Of a DNA stretch of 57,080 nt, positions 8,226-17,511 are shown in pieces. Where the stretch lies: positions 1 to 57,080 of the forward strand of contig JAISCC010000152.1 of NCBI GenBank assembly GCA_031265845.1, in the 5' to 3' direction. The notes beneath the pieces are model-generated. The model did no database searches. It was not told the origin of the DNA and was given only the letters and a program-made list of their open reading frames with translations. Position numbers and translations under genes: made by a program. Numbering within the stretch: position 1 is the first letter of the stretch; each line of letters opens with the position of its first letter. Source of the stretch: Treponema sp. GTDB taxonomy: Bacteria > Spirochaetota > Spirochaetia > Treponematales > Breznakiellaceae.

Positions 8226-10697
8226 ATGAAAGCACATCGCATAAAGGTCATTGCGCGGGCGACAACTAGCGGCATCGCCTTGCCAGTCTGCATATTGCTT
8301 ATGACCGCAATTCTGTCTTGCAAGAGCGGTCCCGATGAGGCTATGCAAGGGGATTTAAAAGACGCTCAAGGTAAAGTGGAAACGGCGCGGAAACAGGCCA
8401 TGGATTTTGGAGGAACAACCTACGCCGCTGACGAGTGGAATGCCGCGGAAACACTCTATACTGCGGCTAAAGGCTTGCCGCTTGTTACCATGCAAGATTA
8501 TCAGGCGGCAATCCCCCAGTTTGACGGCATTTTCAACAGTTACACGGATGTTTTTAATAAAGCCGCGCCCCAGTACGTTGAAACGCGGAAAGGACTGATT
8601 GCATCCAAACGCCAGGAGGCGGTTGACGCGGGCGCGGAAACCTACTTTGCGCAAGATCTGACCGCTGTGGACGAACAGGATAAAAATTCTCTCGCTTTGT
8701 ATGCAAACGACGATTATTACGGCTATCAATCCGCGTCTTTTGAAGTGGAGAAACGCTACGGGCTTTTGCAGACAGAAGCTGTGGCCCTTTCCCTTAAAGA
8801 TGAAATCATCGCCAACAAATTCGACCGTTTTGATCCGGACGCCCTTGGCGCCGCCGATGAGAGCTTGACGGCGGCTGAAACGGCGTATGCGGCGAATGAT
8901 CTGGATGCGGCGCAGAGCGCGGCGGATGACGCGCTGGCAAAATACCAGCAGGTTCTCGCCAATGGGTGGAAAAGCTACGCTGGCGAGCAACAGCCGCGCG
9001 CGGAAGCCGCCCGGACAGACGCGCTCGCCATTCACGCCGACATCGCTTTGAAAGACGATTTTGACGTTGCGGACGCGGTGTACAACCAGGGCGCGGCCGA
9101 CTATGACGCGGAGAGCTATCCGGCGGCGGCGGATTCGTTTGTAAAAGTTCAGCCCATGTTCGCCGCGCTTGCCAAAACGGCAAGCGATCAGCAGAAAAAT
9201 GCCGCGACCACATTGCAGGCGGCTCAAAGAGTGGTGGCCGCCAGCCAGAAAAAGGCTGCGGCGTTTCCCGAAGCCGCCAACAACGAATTCTTGGCAAAGG
9301 CGGATGAACTGCTTGCGTCGGCTCAGTCGAGCCTTGACACGGGCGACTATGCCGGTACCGTGGCGGCTGCCGCCGAAGCGCAGAAAAACGCCGGTCTTTC
9401 CGACGCCTATGTGTCTCAGCAACAAAAAATGAAAGCCGCGAATGACGCGCTTGCGGCGGCAAAGAAGCAGATGGACGGCGTGGCTCCTGACGCGCAAAAA
9501 AAATACGCGCCCCTGTATAATACCGCAACGACTGCTTATGCGGACGCTCTCAACGCCCAAAAAGCGCAAAACTGGGATACCGTCGCGGCGGATGCGAAAA
9601 AAATCACCGCTGCGGTTGCCGCGATAGCCAAAGCTAAAGCCGCCGATGACGCTGCGGAAAAGAAAGCCTCTGACGCGGCGGGCGCGGCGCTGGCGGCGGC
9701 GAAAAAGCGGCTTGACGGCGTGAGCGCGGACTCCCGGCGGCAGTTTGCGGATCAATACGGAACCGCGTCTTCCGCCTACAATGACGGGGCGAAAGCCCAA
9801 AGCGCGAAGGATTGGACAGCGGTAACCGCAAACGTAAAAAAAGTGAACGACGCGCTTGATCAGCTTGACAAGGCGGCGTCCGCCGCGATTGCGGCGGCGG
9901 AAGCCCAGCGCAAAGCTGCGGAAGCCGCCGCCCTTGCCGCCGCAGACGCCCAGCGCAAAGCCGAGGAAGAAGCCGCGCGGATCGCAGCCGAAAAGCGGCA
10001 AGCTGACGCCGCGACAGCAGCCCTTGCCACAGCCAAAGACCGCCTTGATTGGGCGACCGCCATTGGCGCCGCAGACCAGTACCCTGATCCCTATGGACAA
10101 GCTGCAACCACTTACAATGACGGTGAAGCCGCGCTCGCAGATCAAGATTGGGACAAAGCGTCGGCAGATGCGCGGACGGTTGTAACCCTTGTTGACGGTA
10201 TTGAGGAGCAGAAAAGCGGCGAGGCGACCGACGCCATGTCTATAGCAAAAGAACGCCTCGACTGGGCTGAGGGTGTCAATGCTGAAGAGAATTACCCGGA
10301 TAATTTCGCGCAAGCGACCGGCAACTACGCAACTGGCGTTGACGCGCTTGAGTCGAAAGATTGGAATGCGGCTATTCTTGCGGCGGACGGCGTTATGTCC
10401 GCTCTCGCCTCGGTTTCCGTACAGCCAAAACCATCGCCGCTTCCCGCCCAGTACATGGTGAAATCATGGGAAGACACTCGCGATTGCCTTTGGAATATAG
10501 CCGGTTATTCGTGGGTTTATAATGATCCCTTCCAATGGAGACGCCTCTACGAAGCGAACCGTGCCAAACTGCCGAATCCCGATAATTCAAACCGCATTGA
10601 AATCGGCACCGTGATAGACATTCCGAGTATTTTCGGGGAAGTTCGTGAAGGCATGTGGGAGGAAGGCGCGGTGTACGAGCCGCTGTTGCGGGAGTGA
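8226..10697 (+). CDS. Large alanine-rich repeat lipoprotein with C-terminal LysM domain
   Basis: An 823-residue exported lipoprotein; the lipobox is TAILSC (Cys at about 36). The middle is a chain of helical repeats of about 75-110 residues, each with the form AxxALxxAKxRLDG or DW followed by a Y-rich helix and NWDxxxADAKxV. An alanine-lysine-glutamate coiled stretch lies around 555-600. The last 90 residues, from about PLPAQYMVKSWEDT, look like a LysM peptidoglycan-binding module (LWNIAGY, PFQWRRLYEANR, GTVIDIP). It may tether the outer membrane to the cell wall. Start is supported by GGAGG 7 bases upstream. Similar proteins are common in treponemes; function is inferred. Confidence 0.8.
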   Translation: MKAHRIKVIARATTSGIALPVCILLMTAILSCKSGPDEAMQGDLKDAQGKVETARKQAMDFGGTTYAADEWNAAETLYTAAKGLPLVTMQDYQAAIPQFDGIFNSYTDVFNKAAPQYVETRKGLIASKRQEAVDAGAETYFAQDLTAVDEQDKNSLALYANDDYYGYQSASFEVEKRYGLLQTEAVALSLKDEIIANKFDRFDPDALGAADESLTAAETAYAANDLDAAQSAADDALAKYQQVLANGWKSYAGEQQPRAEAARTDALAIHADIALKDDFDVADAVYNQGAADYDAESYPAAADSFVKVQPMFAALAKTASDQQKNAATTLQAAQRVVAASQKKAAAFPEAANNEFLAKADELLASAQSSLDTGDYAGTVAAAAEAQKNAGLSDAYVSQQQKMKAANDALAAAKKQMDGVAPDAQKKYAPLYNTATTAYADALNAQKAQNWDTVAADAKKITAAVAAIAKAKAADDAAEKKASDAAGAALAAAKKRLDGVSADSRRQFADQYGTASSAYNDGAKAQSAKDWTAVTANVKKVNDALDQLDKAASAAIAAAEAQRKAAEAAALAAADAQRKAEEEAARIAAEKRQADAATAALATAKDRLDWATAIGAADQYPDPYGQAATTYNDGEAALADQDWDKASADARTVVTLVDGIEEQKSGEATDAMSIAKERLDWAEGVNAEENYPDNFAQATGNYATGVDALESKDWNAAILAADGVMSALASVSVQPKPSPLPAQYMVKSWEDTRDCLWNIAGYSWVYNDPFQWRRLYEANRAKLPNPDNSNRIEIGTVIDIPSIFGEVREGMWEEGAVYEPLLRE

Positions 10698-10763
10698 CAG
10701 AAGCGATCCTGTGGAGATTTCACAGGAGTTTTTAATGAAGAGAGACTTGACTTCTCGCGCGGT

Positions 10764-10796
10764 AACTTCTGGAAGCTCAATGGGTTTCCAGAAGTT
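10764..10796 (+). terminator. Hairpin after the LysM lipoprotein gene
   Basis: AACTTCTGGAA (10764-10774) and TTCCAGAAGTT (10786-10796) form a perfect 11-bp stem with an 11-base loop, followed by an A/T-rich stretch (ATTTGGATTTATTTT). It lies 67 bases after the stop and before queD. A weak terminator is likely. Confidence 0.5.
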
Positions 10797-10828
10797 ATTT
10801 GGATTTATTTTAGACTTATAAGAGGAAC

Positions 10829-10906
10829 ATGCCAAACAACAAATTAACGCCTCTCAATAATCTAAAAACCCTGAAAGGACGGTATAATGTACGCCGGCAG
10901 GGTTGA
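10829..10906 (+). CDS. Possible 25-residue upstream peptide overlapping queD start
   Basis: A short frame with AGAGG just upstream (spacing only 3 bases) starts at 10829 and stops at 10904-10906, overlapping the first 20 bases of queD. The peptide is basic and has no recognised domain. It could be a leader peptide coupling translation to queD, or chance. The same segment also forms a weak AGAGG/CCTCT stem (10821-10825 with 10850-10854). Confidence 0.25.
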   Translation: MPNNKLTPLNNLKTLKGRYNVRRQG

Positions 10907-11261
10907 AGCGGACTTTGCCGCCGCGCACTTTCTTTCTCACTATCACGGCAAATGTGAGCGCTTGCATGGTCATAATTACCGCGTCCGGCTCTACGTACGC
11001 GGCGATACGCTTGACTCTGGCGGTATGCTGGCCGACTTTGCGTTGCTGAAACGGTGTCTTAAAGCGGCGCTCGCTCCGCTTGATCACACCAACCTCAACG
11101 ATATGGCGGTTTTTATGCAAAATCCAAGCGCGGAACGCATAGCCCGCTATATTTTTGAGCAGATTGAACACGCATTGCCCGCTTGCAACATAAAGCCTGA
11201 ATTGTTGCATGCGGTGGAAGTGTTTGAAACGCCGGTGAATATGGCGCGATATGAGCGGTGA
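10887..11261 (+). CDS. queD: 6-carboxytetrahydropterin synthase family protein
   Basis: A 124-residue QueD/PTPS-family enzyme. It converts dihydroneopterin triphosphate to 6-carboxytetrahydropterin in the queuosine/7-deazaguanine pathway. The zinc ligands are H14 in AAHFL and H27 and H29 in LHGHNY. The cysteine before them (CERLHGH) matches the catalytic cysteine position of QueD. DHTNLND and the late glutamate in VEVFET also fit the family. A ribosome site GAAAGGA lies upstream. No other queuosine genes are visible nearby. Confidence 0.9.
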   Translation: MYAGRVEADFAAAHFLSHYHGKCERLHGHNYRVRLYVRGDTLDSGGMLADFALLKRCLKAALAPLDHTNLNDMAVFMQNPSAERIARYIFEQIEHALPACNIKPELLHAVEVFETPVNMARYER

Positions 11262-11276
11262 ACAGCCCTTGCATCT

Positions 11277-12029
11277 TTATTGCCTGTTGAACAGACCGGC
11301 AAGATACGCTGGTACATTGACCTTGATAGGCATAAGATACAAGTTAAACCCCCGCTCTTTGCAGAAATTAATCACCTGTCTGCCGAACCGTACATTCCAT
11401 TCCATAGCCGGTTCAAATCCTTTGGGAAATACGGCGCGATTGCGCGTTTCCCAATAATTGCGGCTCTGGGGCAAAACAACCGGAGAGACGCCCCAAAACA
11501 CCTCTTTGCCTTCAAGGTATTCAGCGTATATTTCAAGAAGCCTGAGATCAAAGAAGGGCTGACTCATAAAGCCTATGGCGCCGGCGTCTTCTTTTTCCCG
11601 CAGATAGTCAAATTCGTACCTGATGTTCGACCGATACGGATCAAATGCGGCGTAAATCCGCGTCTCCGGCAATTCCTTCTTGAGTTTTTTGATAAACAGG
11701 ACGGTTTTCGTGGGATAGATTTTGTGAGAATCCCCTTCTTTCGGCGGATCTCCGGCGATGACAAGAATAGTTGATATGTTTTTTGAGTGGAACAGTTCGG
11801 CGAGCGGGAAGGGCTTTTCCATATCAAAGTCTATAGCCCTGATATGAGGAATAAAGGTTTTGTCCGGCAGTTCCGCGGCAAGACTGATACACACATCCCA
11901 TGAACGCAGGGGAAACCGAAGCAAATCTGGAATATTGACGCTATTTATGGAAGAAAAATTTCGTATAGTTTCGGATGTCTGGGCGAGTGCTTCGGCGTTC
12001 CGGGGAACGGCTTCAAGGGACACCAGCAT
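11277..12029 (-). CDS. Methylenetetrahydrofolate reductase (MetF-like)
   Basis: A 250-residue flavin-dependent TIM-barrel protein of the MetF family, reducing methylene-tetrahydrofolate to methyl-tetrahydrofolate. Visible markers are SLEAVPRN (start of strand 1, corresponding to the E of the FFPP/EVxPP motif), VIAGDPP, AFDPYR, IGFMSQPFFD and GVSPVVLPQS. It is shorter than E. coli MetF but has the size common in spirochaetes. Its start lies inside the thioesterase gene, overlapping it by 17 bases, so both are cotranscribed. It ends 15 bases from queD in convergent orientation. Confidence 0.82.
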   Translation of the reverse strand: MLVSLEAVPRNAEALAQTSETIRNFSSINSVNIPDLLRFPLRSWDVCISLAAELPDKTFIPHIRAIDFDMEKPFPLAELFHSKNISTILVIAGDPPKEGDSHKIYPTKTVLFIKKLKKELPETRIYAAFDPYRSNIRYEFDYLREKEDAGAIGFMSQPFFDLRLLEIYAEYLEGKEVFWGVSPVVLPQSRNYWETRNRAVFPKGFEPAMEWNVRFGRQVINFCKERGFNLYLMPIKVNVPAYLAGLFNRQ

Positions 12030-12777
12030 ACAGCCTCAACTCAGCGCGGAAAACCGTCGTCCCACCGGCATTCTGCGGCGCCTGTTGGTCGCCTTTTTTC
12101 CTGCCCTCATAGGCGAAGCCTTGTTCTATAGGCGCCTTCCACAATTCAACCGTTTCATTCAGCCTCGCTTCGCTTATGTAGTTGATGTCCAGCCTCATAC
12201 TGTCCGCCTTTACAAACACGTCCGGATCCGTAACATCCTGAATCCACTGCACGTAACGGGCGTTGTTTACATGTCCATTATAGTCAATGTCCGAATAGCG
12301 GGGCGTTCGTTCTCCCGCGCACTCCAAATTTTCCCGCGTTGCAAGGGTTACGATTTCGTTCAACGCATCACATCCTTCATTTTTGGGCAACGTCTCCACG
12401 ATGGGTTGCGGACGCAGGGGGCGATGCGTCTCAATGTCAACGACCAGCCAGCCGCTCCGTCCCCGTACAAGCGCGTCGCCCGCCGCGTCCCGAATATCGT
12501 AGTCCCTTTTGGCAAAGAGCTTTTCCCAGCTTCGGGGCCAACTCCGTACTATTATTTTCTCACGGAATTTAGGGCGCTTTTCTATAACTACGCTGATCCG
12601 CGAGAGAATCCACACCTGCCTGCTCTGCGCCAGAGCGGCGCGTCCTACTCCCAAGTCCTCCGCGTGGTTAATCGCGGCTTCCTGAAAATAGTCAAACGTT
12701 CTCGCCAGTGTAAGCCTGTCCGAAGTGTCAATATCCGCGAAACCAACGGAGATTTCCTGTATACCAATATCTGCCAT
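12013..12777 (-). CDS. Acyl-ACP thioesterase (FatA/FatB-like)
   Basis: A 254-residue double-hotdog thioesterase that hydrolyses acyl-ACP to free fatty acid. The first hotdog begins at about residue 8 with TLARTFDYFQEAAINHAEDLG. The second contains SDIDYNGHVNNARYV, with the catalytic Asn/His pair of the plant and bacterial family. It is a cytosolic enzyme. A ribosome site AGAGG precedes the ATG. It is the first gene of a two-gene unit with metF; no metabolic link between them is evident. Confidence 0.85.
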   Translation of the reverse strand: MADIGIQEISVGFADIDTSDRLTLARTFDYFQEAAINHAEDLGVGRAALAQSRQVWILSRISVVIEKRPKFREKIIVRSWPRSWEKLFAKRDYDIRDAAGDALVRGRSGWLVVDIETHRPLRPQPIVETLPKNEGCDALNEIVTLATRENLECAGERTPRYSDIDYNGHVNNARYVQWIQDVTDPDVFVKADSMRLDINYISEARLNETVELWKAPIEQGFAYEGRKKGDQQAPQNAGGTTVFRAELRLYAGVP

Positions 12778-12850
12778 AGCAACCTCTCTAAAATGCGACG
12801 AAAACGCAGGGCTAAAACGCCACCTGCGTAATCGAATGCGTTTAGCGGCA

Positions 12851-14410
12851 TTATTCTTTGCTTTTTACGTCAGCCTTCAGCGGGCTTGAAAAGAATTGAA
12901 GCAGCCGGATAATATCGTAAATTTTTTTGTAACAGCTCTGGAGCGTTGTAAGAATGTCGACTTCCGTCGACGCCTCCAGTTCTTTCCAATTCAAGATAAA
13001 TTCGTGCTTTTTTTGCTGTTTGTCATCAATAAACGCCTTAATGTATCTTCCAATGATGATGAGCGATTGCCCCGTACTGTTGATGATGTCTTGAGCCGCG
13101 TTATTTATAGTTCTGAAAAGATTATTGGAGTATTTTATATAGCTCTTCTCGCGCTCTGATTTCGCTACATACAGTCTGAGTTTATCCCCATATTCGGTGG
13201 AAGAGGAGAGAGACTTGTCAAAGGCGGTGATTTTTCTGGGAATCGCCGATATTAAATGAACGGCTTCGGACATTTGCTGGGATAAAGGATGGTTCGCCCA
13301 CTGCCCTTTGACTAAAAAAAGATCGACAATAGGGTACACTTCGTTCTTGAAAATAGTTTGCATGAACACTTTGAGATACCGTATTTCAATGGTATGGGTA
13401 TAGCCGTCAAGTTTTTTTGCGAGATACGACTCATGCGCTTCATCCGTATAATTTACCAGCTTGGCGATATCCGCGCCGCCGAAAATTTGTCTTGCAACCG
13501 TCGCAACCATCGCGTCTCTCCGCACTGTGAGGATCTTTTCGACAGCTTCCTGCGCTTCAAGACGTCTGTCTTCAAGCCATTCTTCGACAATGTGTTCCTT
13601 GGGAATGATTGGTTTCACCTGCCACGCCGGAGATTTATCAATGAAACGTACAATAAGCAGGAAAATGCTCGAATTCTGCACGTCATGGAGTTTGGCAAGC
13701 AACTTGCTCCACTGTTCAATAGAAAGGATATCCATATTCTTGTATGTGTTGATTATCGTGATTGCGCGTTTCCAATCCAAACCTATGTCCATGGCGTAAG
13801 CCACTTCCATAAAATCTTTGAGGCAACCGGAAATTTTCTCTCCAGGCGCCCTGGTGAATTCCGGTTGATAGTCAAAGTTGTTTTCCGGCATATTACTGTC
13901 AAATTTTACGAGCAAATCATAGTAATTAAAGGTGACAAAGTTGATTAAGCGCAGAATGACATTGTAGAAATCATCAATATAATTAGTGACGCCGGGATCG
14001 AAAGACTCAAACAAGACGGCAATATCCTTCTTTATTTGGGCGCTCATCGTTTCAAGACGCATAGTCTTTCCCCGTTCCGCAATAGCCTCAGCCGTAAGAG
14101 TCTCCGCTATGCCGGACAGTTTATCGTTCATAAAATTTTCGACAATATGCGCTTTGAGTTGCGAAGCTTGACTCGCTTTTTCCAAAAAGACTTGGGCTTT
14201 GCCAACAGATTTGTAAATATCAAGGAAAAATTTAGCCATCTCAATTTCAGCTTCTTCTGTTTCCACTTTAAAAAACTTTTTATACCTGCTTTGGTTGATG
14301 TCACGCGCAGTCATTTTTAATAGTTTTTTTCTCTCGGCTTCATATTTTGATTTTCGCCCAGTTAACTGTGAGAAAAAAGATTGCAATTTTTCTAAAAAAA
14401 ATAGAGCCAT
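12851..14410 (-). CDS. DUF5312 family protein
   Basis: A 519-residue cytosolic-looking protein without signal peptide, rich in long amphipathic helices. It resembles the DUF5312 family, which I know only from spirochaetes; function unknown. No catalytic motif is evident. The frame is open further upstream to a TTG at 14476, but the ATG at 14410 is preferred because a promoter (TTGATT, 17 bp, TATTAT) ends 6 bases before it. A possible terminator for this gene is not obvious before the thioesterase gene, 73 bases downstream. Confidence 0.72.
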   Translation of the reverse strand: MALFFLEKLQSFFSQLTGRKSKYEAERKKLLKMTARDINQSRYKKFFKVETEEAEIEMAKFFLDIYKSVGKAQVFLEKASQASQLKAHIVENFMNDKLSGIAETLTAEAIAERGKTMRLETMSAQIKKDIAVLFESFDPGVTNYIDDFYNVILRLINFVTFNYYDLLVKFDSNMPENNFDYQPEFTRAPGEKISGCLKDFMEVAYAMDIGLDWKRAITIINTYKNMDILSIEQWSKLLAKLHDVQNSSIFLLIVRFIDKSPAWQVKPIIPKEHIVEEWLEDRRLEAQEAVEKILTVRRDAMVATVARQIFGGADIAKLVNYTDEAHESYLAKKLDGYTHTIEIRYLKVFMQTIFKNEVYPIVDLFLVKGQWANHPLSQQMSEAVHLISAIPRKITAFDKSLSSSTEYGDKLRLYVAKSEREKSYIKYSNNLFRTINNAAQDIINSTGQSLIIIGRYIKAFIDDKQQKKHEFILNWKELEASTEVDILTTLQSCYKKIYDIIRLLQFFSSPLKADVKSKE

Positions 14411-14416
14411 ATTTCT

Positions 14417-14445
14417 ATAATAGACCTCATCAAAAGAAAAATCAA
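14417..14445 (-). promoter_or_regulatory. Promoter abutting the DUF5312 ATG
   Basis: On the minus strand TTGATT (14445-14440), a 17-bp spacer and TATTAT (14422-14417) precede the ATG at 14410 by 6 bases. A leaderless transcript is predicted. A weak GATGAGG sits inside the spacer and so would not be transcribed. Confidence 0.5.
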
Positions 14446-14518
14446 GCGGCATTCCGGTTTGAAGATTAAAATTCAAACACTCCGCCTGCCATTCCTAACA
14501 AAATCCTAGTAATAATCC

Positions 14519-14554
14519 GAGGCTGTTTCAAAATGTCAAACTTTGAAAGCGGCT
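14519..14554. repeat. GAGGCTGTTYCAAAA hairpin repeat, copy 1
   Basis: GAGGCTGTTTCAAA (14519-14532) can pair imperfectly with TTTGAAAGCGGCTC (14541-14554). Related copies lie at 22478-22522 and 51618-51672, and a partial form at 29124-29166. A dispersed hairpin family between genes. Confidence 0.6.
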
Positions 14555-14565
14555 CATCTGATAAT

Positions 14566-14598
14566 CTCTAAAAACCGTGCGCCGGACGGTTTTTAGAG
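14566..14598 (-). terminator. Terminator hairpin downstream of rpmE
   Basis: CTCTAAAAACCGT (14566-14578) and ACGGTTTTTAGAG (14586-14598) form a perfect 13-bp stem with a 7-base loop. It lies 28 bases past the rpmE stop on the minus strand. The stem itself supplies the T run. Confidence 0.65.
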
Positions 14599-14626
14599 GC
14601 AGTTTTAAACGGTGTCACGGCATTGA

Positions 14627-14830
14627 TTAGTCCTTGATGTTGTACTTTTTGCGGAAGCGTTCAATGCGGCCTGCGGTGTCCACCAGCTTTTGTTTGCCGG
14701 TAAAAAATGGATGGCACGCCGAACAAATTTCAACGGTGAGGGTTTTAACCGTTGAGCGAGTTTCAATGACGTTTCCGCACGCGCAGGTGATCTTCGTCAT
14801 TTCATACTTGGGATGAATTCCTGTCTGCAT
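14627..14830 (-). CDS. rpmE: 50S ribosomal protein L31
   Basis: A 67-residue L31 of the zinc-binding type. Cysteines in CACGN (16, 18) and CSACHPF (36/39 region) form the zinc site, and the sequence MQTGIHPKY opens like other L31 proteins. It is a large-subunit bridge protein. AGGAG lies 6 bases before the ATG. The leader contains a GCGCC/GGCGC hairpin (about 14850-14863) that could take part in autoregulation; this is inferred only from position. Confidence 0.95.
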   Translation of the reverse strand: MQTGIHPKYEMTKITCACGNVIETRSTVKTLTVEICSACHPFFTGKQKLVDTAGRIERFRKKYNIKD

Positions 14831-14973
14831 AAGTTACTCCTATTAATAGCGCCCGTCGGCGCAAAATAAAAAAAATATAATCGCGTACATTCCTTACATA
14901 ACGCCTCTTCACAAACGATGCGACGCTTGGACGCCGCTCCGTCTTTCGGAGCCGCTCTCAAAGGCGGAGCGAT

Positions 14974-16719
14974 TCATTCCACTCCCGCGCCGCCTGTGTT
15001 CATCGACTTGAGGAACGCTTCATTATTCTTACTTTTCTTCATTCTGTCAACTATCAATTCAATGATTTCGATGTCATCCATAGGATTGATAACCTTGCGC
15101 AATATCCACAGCTTCTGCAACTCGTCCTCGGAGAGAAGGAGGTCTTCCTTGCGGGTGCCGGACTTCTTGATGTTAATCGCGGGGAAGAGGCGGCGGTCGG
15201 AAATGCGGCGATCAAGGTCGATTTCAAGATTGCCGGTGCCTTTGAACTCTTCGAAGATGACTTCATCCATGCGGCTGCCAGTTTCTATGAGCGCGGTTGA
15301 TATGATGGTGAGGCTGCCGCCTTCCTCTATGTTACGGGCCGCTCCGAAGAATCGCTTGGGCTTGTGGAGCGCGTTTGAGTCAACGCCGCCGGAGAGTATC
15401 TTGCCGGACGCGGGCACGGTCTGGTTGTAAGCGCGCGCCAGACGGGTGATGGAGTCAAGCAGGATAACCACGTCTTTTTTGTGTTCCACAAGACGTTTCG
15501 CCTTTTCAAGCGCCATTTCCGTAACCTGCACATGCCGGGACGACTGTTCGTCAAAGGTTGAGGAAATCACCTCGGCGCGTACCGTGCGCTCCATGTCTGT
15601 AACTTCCTCCGGGCGTTCGTCGATGAGCAACACAATAAGATAGACTTCCGGGTGGTTGTAGGTGATGGCGTTGGCTATTTTCTGCATCATGATGGTTTTG
15701 CCGGTACGGGGCGGAGCTACGATGAGCGCGCGCTGACCTTTGCCGATGGGACAAAACAGATTGATGATGCGGGTGGATATGTCTTCGCCGACGGTTTCCA
15801 GATCGAGCTTTTTGTTTGGGTACAGCGGAGTGAGATTGTCGAACGGGATGCGATTCTGGGCTACGGTTGGAGAATCGTAGTTTACCGTTTCAACGTGGAG
15901 CATGGCGAAGAAGCGCTCGCTCTCCTTGGGGCTGCGGATTTGACCATAGACCGTGTCGCCTGTTTTAAGCGCGAAAAGCCGTATCTGACTGGGGCTTATG
16001 TAGATGTCGTCGGGTCCGGGCAAGTAGGAGTTCTGGGGGCTGCGGAGGAAACCGTAGCCGTCCGGCAGAATTTCGAGGGAGCCGTAAGCGTAGATGACTC
16101 CGCCGCGATCCGTGTGGCTTTTAAGAAGGGTGAAAATCACTTCTTGCTTTCTTAAATTAACCAGGGCGTCATGCGAAATGCCGTAATACGAGGCAAGATC
16201 CCGCAGATCTATCATATTGAGTCTAATAAGCTCATTGATACACAGGCGGGGTTTGCTGGTGTCCTCGTTGCGTGGCTCCGGTTTGCCGTACAGATCCGGC
16301 ATAGACGGCAATTTCGGTATGGGCTGCGAACCCTGCGGAACTGAGGCGTCCGAAAGAGAGGGCGCCATAGATTCAGCGCCGCGATTCTGCGCGATTCGGG
16401 TGAAGGCGTGGCGAGAGCGCGCCATTCTTTGGGACGAGTCGCCGTTGTCAGCCTGCGGCTCCTCCCCGTTAATCGCTCCATTTGCGGCTTTGCTCTCTTT
16501 TGCGTCCGCCGGTGATCTTTTGGCTCTTGCCCTGACGACTACCCTGCCGGGTTTCTCCGTTTCTGCCGAGGCGCCCCAATTGCCTCCAGGTTCGGAGCCG
16601 TCCGCCGCTATTTCCAAATCCGAAGATTCACCATCGCCAAGTGAATCTGGCGCCAGATTTTCATCTGGCGACTCTTCCGTAATAGACGCTTCTAGGTCTA
16701 TACTATTATTACTATTCAT
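14974..16719 (-). CDS. rho: Transcription termination factor Rho
   Basis: A 581-residue hexameric RNA helicase ending transcription. Residues 1-170 form a long acidic and low-complexity extension not needed by the core. Then come the N-terminal helix bundle ([18 protein letters not shown]), a cold-shock-like RNA-binding domain (PDGYGFLRS) and the motor domain. Walker A is APPRTGKT, Walker B is [16 protein letters not shown], and the Q-loop/R-loop region [12 protein letters not shown] is intact. The ATG at 16719 has AGGAGG 9 bases upstream; an in-frame TTG at 16722 is not preferred. The gene has a leader of about 190 bases. Rho makes polar effects of premature stops in the poly-C leader frames plausible. 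Confidence 0.96.
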   Translation of the reverse strand: MNSNNSIDLEASITEESPDENLAPDSLGDGESSDLEIAADGSEPGGNWGASAETEKPGRVVVRARAKRSPADAKESKAANGAINGEEPQADNGDSSQRMARSRHAFTRIAQNRGAESMAPSLSDASVPQGSQPIPKLPSMPDLYGKPEPRNEDTSKPRLCINELIRLNMIDLRDLASYYGISHDALVNLRKQEVIFTLLKSHTDRGGVIYAYGSLEILPDGYGFLRSPQNSYLPGPDDIYISPSQIRLFALKTGDTVYGQIRSPKESERFFAMLHVETVNYDSPTVAQNRIPFDNLTPLYPNKKLDLETVGEDISTRIINLFCPIGKGQRALIVAPPRTGKTIMMQKIANAITYNHPEVYLIVLLIDERPEEVTDMERTVRAEVISSTFDEQSSRHVQVTEMALEKAKRLVEHKKDVVILLDSITRLARAYNQTVPASGKILSGGVDSNALHKPKRFFGAARNIEEGGSLTIISTALIETGSRMDEVIFEEFKGTGNLEIDLDRRISDRRLFPAINIKKSGTRKEDLLLSEDELQKLWILRKVINPMDDIEIIELIVDRMKKSKNNEAFLKSMNTGGAGVE

Positions 16720-16917
16720 CAAAGAGAATCCTCCTAAAAAACTTTCGGTTCCATGATATGGTTAGGGAATGAAACATATTTCTTTCTTAATTTAGTTTGT
16801 TCATTATTATTTTCATTCATTGCTGAAGGACTTCATACTATTCTTTCGGGGAAAGAAAACGCTCTATCTTGAGGCTTTCCCAAACACATTTTGACAAAGT
16901 CTCTTTTATTTATTCCC

Positions 16918-16945
16918 ATTTTACACCGATATATCTTTTTGTCAA
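16918..16945 (-). promoter_or_regulatory. rho promoter
   Basis: Minus strand TTGACA (16945-16940), 16-bp spacer and TAAAAT (16923-16918). It predicts a leader of about 190 bases before rho, long enough for autogenous attenuation as known in other bacteria. No other gene lies between. Confidence 0.55.
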
Positions 16946-17013
16946 GGGATAAAACGCCCAAATTTTATGTTTTTATATTTTTGTCGTAAGGAGAATCGTT
17001 TCGAGCGGGAGTC

Positions 17014-17511
17014 TCAACCCCAACGCTCGTCTAAAAAAGAGGCGATTTCCTGTAAAACCGTTTCTGCGGCGCGAAGCCGCACCTCGTTTCTGTTTCCCTC
17101 AAAATGAAAATGCGCGGCTCTTGCAAGGGAAACGCCTTCTTTTTCACGGATTGCAATGGCTGTCCACACCGCGCCGACAGGCGTCGCGCTGCCGTCCCCG
17201 TCTGGACCGGCTAAACCGGTGACTACGGCGGAAACGCCCGCCGCGCTGTTTTTAAGCGCGCCAACCGCCATTGCCGCCGCAGTTTCCCCACTTGCCGCCC
17301 CGAACCGGCGAATAACAGCTTCATCAACGCCAAGCATGCTTGTTTTCGCGTCCGCTGTATAGGTGGTGAACCCGCCCCAGAAAACCTTTGACGCGCCTGG
17401 AATGGCGGCGATGGCGCTTGACACAAGCCCTGCGGTGCAAGACTCTGCGGTAACAAGCGTTTGTGAACACACGGCGAGGTTTCGGACGACCTCCGCTGCG
17501 ATTTCGCTCAT
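17014..17511 (-). CDS. pncC: Nicotinamide-nucleotide amidohydrolase (CinA C-terminal domain)
   Basis: A 165-residue stand-alone CinA C-terminal domain. It deamidates nicotinamide mononucleotide to nicotinic acid mononucleotide in NAD salvage. Diagnostic segments are TAESCTAGLVSSAIAAIPG (with the catalytic serine and the AESCT motif), GGFTTYTADAK and TGLAGPDGDG near 95-105. The N-terminal molybdopterin-binding domain of full CinA is absent. Its ATG overlaps the stop of the bactofilin gene by 4 bases. Confidence 0.9.
   Translation of the reverse strand: MSEIAAEVVRNLAVCSQTLVTAESCTAGLVSSAIAAIPGASKVFWGGFTTYTADAKTSMLGVDEAVIRRFGAASGETAAAMAVGALKNSAAGVSAVVTGLAGPDGDGSATPVGAVWTAIAIREKEGVSLARAAHFHFEGNRNEVRLRAAETVLQEIASFLDERWG

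Noticed and set aside
8355..10313. A 652-codon open frame on the minus strand opposite the LysM lipoprotein gene
   Set aside because: It mirrors an alanine- and glutamine-rich repeat gene with biased third positions; its product is Arg/Gly/Cys-rich with no domain, and the plus strand has lipobox, repeats and LysM.
11405..11425. GGTTCAAATCC, resembling a tRNA T-loop
   Set aside because: It lies within the metF coding region and no acceptor or anticodon stem surrounds it. I found no tRNA or rRNA gene in the window.
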